DNA of 5,644 nucleotides from positions 1 through 5,644 of the forward strand of contig CAOOJO010000203.1 in the NCBI GenBank assembly GCA_948496895.1, given 5' to 3'. The position numbers and the translations under genes are program-made. The notes beneath the pieces are model-generated. The model worked only from the letters and a program-made list of their open reading frames with translations. It did no database searches and was not told where the DNA came from. The stretch is from an uncultured Acetatifactor sp. GTDB taxonomy: Bacteria; Bacillota; Clostridia; Lachnospirales; Lachnospiraceae. This document shows positions 1 through 5,644 of the stretch, piece after piece (the first letter of the stretch is position 1; every line of letters begins with the position of its first letter).

Positions 1-33
1 TATAGCAGGCAATCTCATAGACTACCTGCCATA
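1..33 (-). terminator. Probable terminator hairpin downstream of the GMP-synthase-like gene
   Basis: On the minus strand the 14-base arms at 33-20 and 14-1 can pair along their whole length around a five-base loop (19-15), counting three G-U pairs. The stem begins 24 bases after the TAG stop of the GMP-synthase-like gene. The same hairpin read as plus-strand RNA has A-C mismatches where the minus strand has G-U pairs, so the structure favours minus-strand RNA. Any U-tract would lie beyond base 1 and cannot be seen, so the terminator call is inference from the stem and its position. Confidence 0.5.
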
Positions 34-57
34 TAAAATAAATAATATACTCTTGCA

Positions 58-1350
58 CTACTCGAACTCTATGGTTGCCGGCGGCTTAGGACTCATGTCA
101 AAGCAGACCCGGTTCACATGCTCCACCTCCGCCAATATCCGCTCCGTAATCCGCTCCAGCACCGCCCAGTCCACCTTCTCCACGGAAGCCGTCATGGCGT
201 CCACGGTATTAATGGCCCGGATGATTACCATATACTCGGATACACGGGCATTGTTCCTGACTCCCACAGACTTGAAATCCGGCACCACAGTGAAGTACTG
301 CCACACCTTCTTGTCCAGCCCTGCCCTGGCGAACTCCTCCCGCAAAATCGCGTCCGACTCCCGCACGGCCTCCAGCCTGTCCCTGGTGATGGCCCCCAGG
401 CACCTCACGCCCAGGCCCGGCCCCGGGAAGGGCTGACGGTACACCATGTCATGGGGCAGCCCCAGCTCCACGCCGCAGGCCCGCACCTCGTCCTTAAATA
501 ACTGCTTCAAAGGCTCCACCAGCTCGAACTTCAAATCCTCCGGCAGTCCTCCCACATTGTGGTGGGACTTGACCATCTTCGCCGTCTTCGTGCCGCTCTC
601 GATGATGTCGGGATAGATGGTGCCCTGCCCCAGGAAATCAATCCCGTCCAGCTTCCTGGCCTCCTCCTCAAAGACGCGAATGAATTCGCTGCCGATGATC
701 TTCCGCTTCTGCTCCGGATCCGCCACGCCGGACAGTTTCCCCAGGAAGCGCTCCACGGCATCCACATAGATCAAATTCGCATGGAGTTCGTCCCGGAACA
801 CCTTCACCACGCTCTCCGACTCGTTCTTGCGCATCAGGCCGTGATTTACATGGACGCAGGTAAGCTGCTCCCCGATGGCCCTGATCAGCATGGCCGCCAC
901 CACGGAGGAGTCCACGCCGCCGGACAGGGCCAGCAGCACCTTCCTGTCGCCCACCTGCTGCCTGATCAGCTCCACCTGATCCTCGATGAAATTCTTCATG
1001 TTCCAGTTCGCTTCCGCCTTGCAGTCCTCGAACAGGAACTGCTTCAGCGCGTCCTGCCCTGGCAGGGCATCCAGGCGCGTCTCGCATTTGGACTGGGGAT
1101 AGTCGATGGAAATCATGGGGTATCCCAGCCCGTAGAGTTCAGGCCGCACCTCCACTGCCTGTCCGTCCACCACGCGGTTCTCGCCGCCGTTTAAGATGAT
1201 ACCCTTCACATTGGGCAGGGCCTGCAGCTCCTCCACGGTGATGTCATGGGGATGGATTTCGCTGTATACGCCAAGGGCGCGGATGTCCCTGGCAAGGACC
1301 GTGTTCTGCGTGCTGCCCAAATCCAGAATGACGATTAAATCCTGCTTCAT
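58..1350 (-). CDS. guaA: GMP synthase-like protein with degenerate, shortened glutaminase domain
   Basis: The 430-residue protein has the GMP synthetase plan. The family enzyme aminates XMP to GMP, using ATP and ammonia normally released from glutamine, in the cytoplasm. Residues 1-85 match the start of a class I glutamine amidotransferase domain. The ATP-pyrophosphatase domain follows, with P-loop SGGVDSS at 143-149, QGTIYPD at 242-248 and KSHHNVGGLP at 261-270. The C-terminal dimerisation domain has RQPFPGPGLGVR at 305-316 and ends in a KPPATIEFE tail close to the family's usual ending. Canonical bacterial GuaA is about 510-525 residues. Here the nucleophile motif GICYG reads SIDYP (81-85), so Cys is Asp83, and only about 20 residues separate it from the linker instead of roughly 100. 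The glutaminase His and Glu are therefore missing. An AGAAGGAGA ribosome binding site lies about 10 bases before the ATG. The protein probably uses free ammonia or a partner glutaminase, and may be a paralogue of a complete guaA elsewhere; both points are inference. Confidence 0.85.
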   Translation of the reverse strand: MKQDLIVILDLGSTQNTVLARDIRALGVYSEIHPHDITVEELQALPNVKGIILNGGENRVVDGQAVEVRPELYGLGYPMISIDYPQSKCETRLDALPGQDALKQFLFEDCKAEANWNMKNFIEDQVELIRQQVGDRKVLLALSGGVDSSVVAAMLIRAIGEQLTCVHVNHGLMRKNESESVVKVFRDELHANLIYVDAVERFLGKLSGVADPEQKRKIIGSEFIRVFEEEARKLDGIDFLGQGTIYPDIIESGTKTAKMVKSHHNVGGLPEDLKFELVEPLKQLFKDEVRACGVELGLPHDMVYRQPFPGPGLGVRCLGAITRDRLEAVRESDAILREEFARAGLDKKVWQYFTVVPDFKSVGVRNNARVSEYMVIIRAINTVDAMTASVEKVDWAVLERITERILAEVEHVNRVCFDMSPKPPATIEFE

Positions 1351-1404
1351 TGATGATATTCTCCTTCTCTTTTCTTTTGAGGCTTGTTCGTTTCCATATT
1401 ATTC

Positions 1405-1433
1405 ATGATACCTTAGGCAATTGCGGTTTGCAA
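1405..1433 (-). promoter_or_regulatory. Candidate sigma-A-type promoter for the GMP-synthase-like gene
   Basis: Minus strand: TTGCAA (1433-1428, 4 of 6 to the -35 consensus), a 17-base spacer, and TATCAT (1410-1405, 5 of 6 to the -10 consensus). Transcription would start near 1398 and give a leader of about 48 bases that includes the ribosome binding site. The spacer contains the perfect 8-base palindrome GCAATTGC (1417-1424). The whole stretch 1411-1435 is partly self-complementary (CCTT and GCAA pairing with TTGC and AAGG), so an operator is possible. The leader is too short for a purine riboswitch. The call rests only on hexamer match and spacing. Confidence 0.4.
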
Positions 1434-1464
1434 GGATTATTTTGCCATAACCTGCCCTATAAAC

Positions 1465-2640
1465 TCACCACCTGACGCTCCACCGCTCTGAATACTCCCC
1501 CGACAGATTCTCATGGCGCACATCCCTTTCCAGGGCCTTCTCCGACTCCCGCTTTTTGCCCAGAAGCAAAAGGAACTCCTGCTCATCGAAGGGCAGCTCC
1601 ACCCAATCGTCCTTCCACGCGGACAGATAAGCTGCGTTGCCAATGGTCAGCCCTCGGATTCCCTCAACGCCCGGCGCAATCAGCTCTTTCCCGAAAAGCA
1701 CGGCATCCGTGAAGTTTTGCAGAATCTCCAGATGGCCTCCGCCCGGCTCCTCCTCTTCTATTGTCCGACAGCTCACCTTCTCCTGGGGCATGCCCTCCCT
1801 GGAGGTGTAGCAGATCTCACGCTCGTCCCGATCCAGCAGCCAGAGCTTCAGGCAGCCGTTCTCCACCACGGCCTTCCCCAAAGTCCCGCTGATCTCCATG
1901 CGGTTGGTGCCGGGATACTCCCCCGTAGAGGTGAGGAACACCGCGCTGGCGCCGTTTTCATACTCCGCGTAGATGGTGGCGTCGTCCTCCACCTGGATTC
2001 GATGGTAATGGCCTTCCTTACAGAACGCCCGCAGTCTCACCGGCATCCCCATGATCCACTGCCAGATGTCCAGGTTGTGGGGGCACTGGTTCAGCAGCAC
2101 CCCGCCGCCCTCTCCGTTCCAGGTGGCCCGCCAGTCGCCGGAATCGTAGTAGGCCTGGGTGCGGTACCAGTTGTTGATGATCCAGACGAAGCGCTTGACC
2201 TCCCCCAGCGCTCCCTCCCGCACCAGGCGGTGAATCTGCCGGAAAAGCGGATTGGTCCGCTGGTTGTACATAATGCCGAAAACGGATCCGCTCTCCGCCG
2301 CCTGCCGGTTCATGAGGGCCACGCTGGCCGTGTCCACCCCCGCCGGTTTCTCGGTCAGTACATGGAGCCTCCTGCGGAAAGCCTCCCCGGCAATCACCGG
2401 ATGCAGCTTATGGGGCGTGGCAATCAGCACGGCATCCACCTCGCCGCCGTCTAAGAGCGTATTGTAGTCATCGTACCGCGGAACTCCCCCCAGGCGCTCT
2501 TTCGCCCAGTCCAGGCGCTCCCTGCGGCAGTCGCACACCGCCGCCAGCCTTGCACCTTTTACCCTGCCTTCAAAAAGCTGCACCGCATGGGCGCTTCCCA
2601 TATTTCCGATTCCCACGACCCCGAACCGTAAAGTTTCCAT
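1465..2640 (-). CDS. Gfo/Idh/MocA family oxidoreductase
   Basis: The 391-residue protein is a cytoplasmic NAD(P)-dependent dehydrogenase of the Gfo/Idh/MocA family, which oxidises or reduces sugars, inositols and related polyols. The N-terminal Rossmann fold has the dinucleotide motif GVVGIGNMG at 7-15 and the family's EKPAG at 97-101, where Lys98 is the usual catalytic lysine. The C-terminal substrate domain carries GGGVLLNQCPHNLDIW at 178-193; His188 and Asp191 correspond to the conserved active-site His and Asp. The exact substrate cannot be read from the sequence. The start is supported by AGAGGGAGGG, a few bases upstream of the ATG. The last 25 or so residues (about 366-391) are charged and seem to extend past the usual family end. 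It lies 106 bases after the phosphodiesterase and 114 bases before the GMP-synthase-like gene. I found no convincing promoter of its own, so read-through from upstream is possible. Confidence 0.88.
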   Translation of the reverse strand: METLRFGVVGIGNMGSAHAVQLFEGRVKGARLAAVCDCRRERLDWAKERLGGVPRYDDYNTLLDGGEVDAVLIATPHKLHPVIAGEAFRRRLHVLTEKPAGVDTASVALMNRQAAESGSVFGIMYNQRTNPLFRQIHRLVREGALGEVKRFVWIINNWYRTQAYYDSGDWRATWNGEGGGVLLNQCPHNLDIWQWIMGMPVRLRAFCKEGHYHRIQVEDDATIYAEYENGASAVFLTSTGEYPGTNRMEISGTLGKAVVENGCLKLWLLDRDEREICYTSREGMPQEKVSCRTIEEEEPGGGHLEILQNFTDAVLFGKELIAPGVEGIRGLTIGNAAYLSAWKDDWVELPFDEQEFLLLLGKKRESEKALERDVRHENLSGEYSERWSVRW

Positions 2641-2729
2641 ATCCTTCCCTCCCTCTGTATATCAAAAAATCGAGTAGCTTCAGGCGTTTCGTCGTCTGCA
2701 TCCTGGTAAGCCTCCTACCTTCTTCAGCC

Positions 2730-2759
2730 AAAAATCCTCCGGCATATCAGAAGATTTTC
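2730..2759 (-). terminator. Probable rho-independent terminator overlapping the phosphodiesterase stop codon
   Basis: On the minus strand the arms 2759-2748 (GAAAATCTTCTG) and 2741-2730 (CGGAGGATTTTT) pair over 12 positions, three of them G-U, around a six-base loop (2747-2742). The 3' arm ends in a run of five U. The upstream A-run and downstream U-run resemble the A-tract and U-tract of an intrinsic terminator. The 5' arm lies in the last codons of the phosphodiesterase, and its TGA stop (2749-2747) sits at the edge of the stem and loop. The U-run is largely taken up in the stem and is followed by GG, which may weaken termination. Confidence 0.5.
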
Positions 2760-4570
2760 TCCAAAAGCTTGATGTATTCGCTAATCAAGTCGCTGGTCTT
2801 CTCCGCATAGATGGTCTCCTTGGCCAGGGCCACATTGTCCGTGATCACATTGTCCACGCCAAGCTCCACCATCCTGCGGATGCTGGCCTGGGTGTTCACG
2901 GTCCAGGCATAGAGCTGCTTTCCCTGCGCGTGGACCCTGTCCACCAGGTTCTCCGTCACATTGGCCGCCTCCACGCTGAAATGGTCCGCCGCCTCCAGGT
3001 CCGTGATGTTGCCATAGGCCAGGCTCATGACATAGACCGTTGTAACTTCCGGATTGTAGTCTTTCACCCGCTCCAGCACGCTGTAGACCTGGGAGGTAAT
3101 CACGCACTGCTCCAGGAAGTCATACTCCATAACGATGTCCACCACACCTTTCTCGAACTCCGTCTCATGGCCGGTGGGCTTCAGCTCGATGTTCAGCTTG
3201 ATCAGGTGGTCCCTGGCGAACTCCACCACCTGGCCCAGCCTGGGGATTCCCTCCCCGGCGTAATCCGGCCCGAAGAAGCTCCCCGCGTCCAGCCCCGTCA
3301 CCTCCTCCCAGGTAAGCTCCCAGGTGTTTTTATTCAGGCCTGTAGTACGCTTGAAGCTGGTGTCATGCATGACGATGATCTCCCCGTCCTTCGTCTGCTG
3401 CACGTCCAGCTCAATCCAGTCCGCTCCCAGCTCGCTTGCGCCCTCGAAGGCACTCATGGTGTTCTCCGGGTAATCCACGGATGCCCCTCTGTGGGCGGTG
3501 ACCTCCGTGGTACGGGCGTACTCGATGTTCAGGTTGTATTTTCCCAGATGCAGCCCATAAGTGAATATTGTCCCCAGAACCACGGCGGCCAGGCCTATTC
3601 CGACGCAGGCGGCCCGGATGCGGGACCTCTCCCCGGCTTCCTTCTCTCCCGCCCCCAGCTCCAGGCCGCGGATTTCCTCGCCCTTTTCCTGCTTATGGGC
3701 ATAGAAGAGGACGCTGATGCCGGCGTAGCCAATGGGCATGGACAGGGACATGAACACCACGGCGCACAGGGCGATGAACATCCAGATAATGGTGGACACC
3801 AGGCTGTTCAGGAGGGCGAAGCGCTCCAGCATGCCGTCCACCGCCATGATCAGCAGAATCCCTATCAGGACGCAGCCTAAGAAGCACAGGGATATGACCG
3901 CCTGCATGGCCACCAAAGAAAGCATGTCCCGCACATGCCTTCCCGCTCCCAGGCGGCGGCTGCGCTTCCTGGCTTCTTTGAAAGAGAAGTCCTCCAGCAC
4001 CAGAAAATGCAGCGAGTAGAGCCAGTATGACAGCAGCGCCGCCAGCAGGGCCACTGCCGCGGCGCAGAGCAGGGGCAGAAACCGGTTCTGCCCGATATAA
4101 TCCTGGATGAAGCCGGGCACCTGGATGGTGGAGATTACGCCCGATGCCAGACCCAGGTTCAGGAAGGGAATGAGGAACAGAATCAGGAACGCCAGAGAAA
4201 GGCTGCGGGGGTGGAGCAGCCCCACGCACTTGCGTGCGGAGACGCGGAGCACCTCCGGCAGGCGGGCCTTACGGTTCTGCCAGGACTGGTCCAGCAGGAT
4301 AATCACCGTGGCGATGTCGAACATGGTGTAGGCTGTCATGAGCAGAAGGAGCATGGTCACCGACAGCACCGTCACCGGATGGACGGCGAAGGACAGCACG
4401 TTTTCCACTGTCAGGTATCTGTATCCCGTGATTTTCATAATCAGGCGAAAGCATCCTGAGAACAGGGGTACGGCCACCAGGAAGGTCAGCAGCTTGAAGA
4501 CGATTTCAAATTCCGCCAGCGCTCTCCGGTTCCGGTTCACCAGATTACCCAGTTGTCTTACTTTTTCCAT
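2747..4570 (-). CDS. Membrane-anchored glycerophosphodiester phosphodiesterase
   Basis: The 607-residue protein joins an N-terminal multi-spanning membrane region to a C-terminal glycerophosphodiester phosphodiesterase (GDPD) domain. The GDPD family hydrolyses glycerophosphodiesters to glycerol-3-phosphate and an alcohol, serving lipid or teichoic-acid turnover. About seven or eight hydrophobic segments are visible (near 22-42, 60-92, 123-147, 163-191, 217-243, 252-290 and 319-341), as in proteins with the GPDPase membrane domain. The catalytic domain spans about 355-590. It has HRG with His360, PEN (368-370), ELD with Glu387 and Asp389, MHD with His402, and IELK (461-464), so the metal and acid-base residues look intact. 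It follows the last membrane segment and probably faces outside (inference). The ATG is preceded by a GAGGG about nine bases upstream, and a TAA closes the frame at 4634-4636, before any better start. A near-consensus promoter lies upstream and an apparent terminator overlaps the stop, suggesting a single-gene unit. The natural substrate is unknown. Confidence 0.9.
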   Translation of the reverse strand: MEKVRQLGNLVNRNRRALAEFEIVFKLLTFLVAVPLFSGCFRLIMKITGYRYLTVENVLSFAVHPVTVLSVTMLLLLMTAYTMFDIATVIILLDQSWQNRKARLPEVLRVSARKCVGLLHPRSLSLAFLILFLIPFLNLGLASGVISTIQVPGFIQDYIGQNRFLPLLCAAAVALLAALLSYWLYSLHFLVLEDFSFKEARKRSRRLGAGRHVRDMLSLVAMQAVISLCFLGCVLIGILLIMAVDGMLERFALLNSLVSTIIWMFIALCAVVFMSLSMPIGYAGISVLFYAHKQEKGEEIRGLELGAGEKEAGERSRIRAACVGIGLAAVVLGTIFTYGLHLGKYNLNIEYARTTEVTAHRGASVDYPENTMSAFEGASELGADWIELDVQQTKDGEIIVMHDTSFKRTTGLNKNTWELTWEEVTGLDAGSFFGPDYAGEGIPRLGQVVEFARDHLIKLNIELKPTGHETEFEKGVVDIVMEYDFLEQCVITSQVYSVLERVKDYNPEVTTVYVMSLAYGNITDLEAADHFSVEAANVTENLVDRVHAQGKQLYAWTVNTQASIRRMVELGVDNVITDNVALAKETIYAEKTSDLISEYIKLLEKIF

Positions 4571-4635
4571 CCCTCTTCGCCCTCGCCTTAAGCTTTCCTC
4601 TTTCCACCGCTTCGCGGATCTGTCTGATAAACTTT

Positions 4636-4663
4636 ATTATAGTGAATCCAACCGAAAAGTCAA
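4636..4663 (-). promoter_or_regulatory. Sigma-A-type promoter driving the phosphodiesterase gene
   Basis: Minus strand: TTGACT (4663-4658, 5 of 6), a 16-base spacer, and a perfect TATAAT (4641-4636). Transcription would begin near 4629, giving a leader of about 58 bases. An 11-base dyad, ATAAA-C-TTTAT (4627-4637), overlaps the -10 edge and predicted start. It could be an operator, but the region is AT-rich and the match may be chance. This is the best promoter match I found in the window. Confidence 0.7.
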
Positions 4664-4700
4664 TAACTCTGAATCATGGATAAATTTTTAAACCGCCTCA

Positions 4701-4729
4701 TTGCATGGCGTCCCGTCCTTTGTTATCAT
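4701..4729 (+). promoter_or_regulatory. Weak candidate promoter for the alkyltransferase-like gene
   Basis: Plus strand: TTGCAT (4701-4706, only the first three bases fit well), a 17-base spacer, then TATCAT (4724-4729, 5 of 6). It lies back to back with the leftward phosphodiesterase promoter. The predicted start near 4736 falls on the first base of the ribosome binding site, giving a leader of only about 14 bases. That is unusually short and lowers confidence. The AT-rich stretch 4679-4691 could instead hold the real -10 region. Confidence 0.3.
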
Positions 4730-4735
4730 AATGGC

Positions 4736-4744
4736 AGGAGGTGA
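4736..4744 (+). promoter_or_regulatory. Ribosome binding site that fixes the start of the alkyltransferase-like gene
   Basis: AGGAGGTGA is a nine-base match to the anti-Shine-Dalgarno end of 16S rRNA and ends five bases before the ATG at 4750. An in-frame GTG at 4741 lies inside this site, so it cannot use it and is unlikely to be the start. Confidence 0.8.
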
Positions 4745-4749
4745 GAGAT

Positions 4750-5226
4750 ATGGCAGGTGAAGACAAAAAAGATTTCAACGCGATGCTACAGGATGCCAAA
4801 GACATGCCCAAGCTCCAAATCGTCACGGATGAAGCGACCATCAAAAAATATGGCGGAGAACGGATGTATTTCGCGCCGCCTGCTGCCTATGACGCGCTCA
4901 TGAAGAGGGTCCCTTTCGGGAAAGTCCTCACCGTGGGGGCCATCCGGGAATATCTGGCAAGGGAAAACGGCGCAGATTTCACCGAACCCATTACTGCGGG
5001 GATTTTCGTCTCCATCGCGGCATGGGCAAGCTACCAGCGCTCCGGGGATGAGACGCCTTATTGGCGGACGCTAAAGGCAAATGGTGAGCTGAATGCCAAG
5101 TATCCCGGCGGTGTGGAAGCGCAGAAAGAGCTGCTGGAAAAGGAGGGGCATACCATCCTGCAGAGGGGCAGGACAAATATCCGGTATTATGTGAAAGATT
5201 ACGAGCGGGTATTGTTCCCCCTATGA
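4750..5226 (+). CDS. MGMT-family alkyltransferase-like protein lacking the acceptor cysteine
   Basis: The 158-residue protein (from the ATG at 4750) resembles the DNA-binding domain of O6-alkylguanine-DNA alkyltransferases. VPFGKVLTVGAIREYL (54-69) matches the family's IPYGKVSTYGQIA-type segment. PYWRTLKANGEL (103-114) and KYPGG (117-121), followed by QKELLEKEG (125-133), match PCHRVVGSDGSL, a GGY-type loop and the closing helix. In active enzymes PCHR carries the methyl-accepting Cys and its His partner; here they are Tyr104 and Trp105. The protein should therefore not accept alkyl groups. Known alkyltransferase-like (ATL) proteins have Trp in place of the Cys and bind O6-alkylguanine to hand it to nucleotide excision repair; a similar sensing role here is inference. 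An N-terminal part of about 50 residues and a basic, Tyr-rich tail (about 134-158) flank the core, making it longer than typical ATLs. No clear arginine finger stands out in the predicted recognition helix (about 80-94). It is transcribed divergently from the phosphodiesterase. Confidence 0.72.
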   Translation: MAGEDKKDFNAMLQDAKDMPKLQIVTDEATIKKYGGERMYFAPPAAYDALMKRVPFGKVLTVGAIREYLARENGADFTEPITAGIFVSIAAWASYQRSGDETPYWRTLKANGELNAKYPGGVEAQKELLEKEGHTILQRGRTNIRYYVKDYERVLFPL

Positions 5227-5253
5227 TATGGGAATCCTCCCGCAACCAGAATT

Positions 5254-5644
5254 TTACCCCCGCCCGGGACATTGCCCCGGCCACATTTTCGAATCGCGGA
5301 AGCCGGTCCTGCTGCCGCCTTCTGGAAGGTCGGTCTCGTCCAGGACGGGGTTCTTCTCGTATTTCACATAATCCGTCCCCCATGGCCACTGTAGGCCTTT
5401 CAGAACCTCCTCAGGACCATACATCGCTGTCCCAGCGCCTGCACCCAAGATATCGTGGAACCTCGTCCCGGATCAGTTCGGATATCCTCCCATTGATCTG
5501 CACCGGGAAAAACATCAGCCCGTCCGCCTCCCGGACAGGCAGCCACAGGCTCTCCTCCTGCTGAAAATCTGCCTCCGTAGGCTTCTCACGCCTTTCCCCG
5601 GTGAGCTCCGCCAGAAAGATATGGACCACCCTGTGGGCATATTC
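5254..5644 (-). pseudogene. C-terminal part of an edge-truncated gene, apparently frameshifted; possibly Nudix-like
   Basis: An open minus-strand frame enters from the right edge and runs from 5644 to a TGA at 5413-5411, with no visible start. It begins EYAHRVVHIFLAEL and includes ESLWLPV and MFFPVQINGRISELIRDEV. This looks like the strand and helix region after the Nudix box in a Nudix hydrolase, but the box itself would lie outside the window, so the family is only a guess. A second frame, shifted by one base, is open from about 5472 to a TAA at 5256-5254. It reads like real coding sequence: FHDILGAGAGTAMYGPEEVL, then a Trp- and Tyr-containing stretch ending near KNPVLDE. The two frames overlap at 5414-5472, so one base gained or lost near 5450-5465 would join them. 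This could be a true inactivating frameshift, a sequencing error, or two unrelated frames. The 3' end is convergent with the alkyltransferase-like gene, 27 bases away, and no strong terminator lies between. Confidence 0.4.

Noticed and set aside
1351..1464. Possible purine riboswitch ahead of the GMP-synthase-like gene
   Set aside because: The leader predicted from the candidate promoter is only about 48 bases. I see no three-way-junction core and no anti-terminator or terminator pair.
559..2454. Long plus-strand open frames opposite the GMP-synthase-like and oxidoreductase genes (for example 559-1194 and 1513-2454)
   Set aside because: They are antisense to genes with clear family motifs, have His- and Leu-rich low-complexity translations, and lack ribosome binding sites. 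They are shadows of GC-rich coding sequence.
2703..2717. Hairpin GGTAGG-AGG-CTTACC (minus strand) between the phosphodiesterase and oxidoreductase genes
   Set aside because: Six pairs with one G-U and no following U-tract. The stem at 2730-2759 is a much better terminator candidate.
2930..3880. Plus-strand open frame of 316 codons opposite the phosphodiesterase
   Set aside because: Antisense to well-supported GDPD and membrane segments. Its translation has no recognisable domain and is typical mirror-strand composition.
4607..4617. Small GC-rich hairpin (CCGC-TTC-GCGG) in the phosphodiesterase leader
   Set aside because: Only four base pairs with a three-base loop, no U-run, and far from the start codon. 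No function can be supported.
5227..5253. Bidirectional terminator between the two convergent genes
   Set aside because: Only a four-pair GGGA/TCCC stem is visible and no U-run adjoins it on either strand.
5223..5564. Plus-strand open frame overlapping the end of the alkyltransferase-like gene
   Set aside because: Its translation is Ser- and Arg-rich with no motif, and its ATG overlaps the previous stop without a dedicated ribosome binding site. The minus-strand reading looks more protein-like.
1..5644. CRISPR arrays, tRNA or rRNA genes, insertion sequences, phage or toxin-antitoxin genes
   Set aside because: No direct repeat arrays, tRNA-like cloverleaf, rRNA-like segments, transposase or integrase motifs, or terminal inverted repeats were seen on reading the window by eye.

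Overview
The window looks like chromosomal DNA of a fairly GC-rich member of the Firmicutes, most likely a Lachnospiraceae-type clostridium. The grounds are strong AGGAGG-type ribosome binding sites, sigma-A-type promoters and the protein families present. This placement is inference from style, not from a marker gene.

Layout from left to right: (1) A minus-strand hairpin (1-33) that probably terminates the next gene. (2) A minus-strand GMP-synthase-like gene (58-1350) with intact ATP-pyrophosphatase and dimerisation domains. Its glutaminase domain is shortened and has lost the nucleophilic cysteine. (3) A minus-strand Gfo/Idh/MocA oxidoreductase (1465-2640). (4) A minus-strand membrane-anchored glycerophosphodiester phosphodiesterase (2747-4570), whose stop codon lies inside an apparent terminator hairpin. 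(5) A divergent intergenic region (4571-4749) with a near-consensus promoter firing left. (6) A plus-strand alkyltransferase-like protein (4750-5226), related to O6-methylguanine methyltransferases but with the catalytic Cys-His replaced by Tyr-Trp. (7) The C-terminal part of a minus-strand gene that enters from the right edge. It appears split between two reading frames and is possibly a decayed Nudix-like gene.

The three leftward genes are separated by gaps of 106 and 114 bases. There is a terminator candidate after the phosphodiesterase and a promoter candidate before the GMP-synthase-like gene. I therefore read them as mainly independent transcription units and see no shared pathway. Nothing here is a clear defence, mobile or biosynthetic system. 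The most unusual items are two enzyme-family members that lack their family's signature catalytic residues: the GMP synthase without a working glutaminase site and the methyltransferase homologue without its acceptor cysteine.
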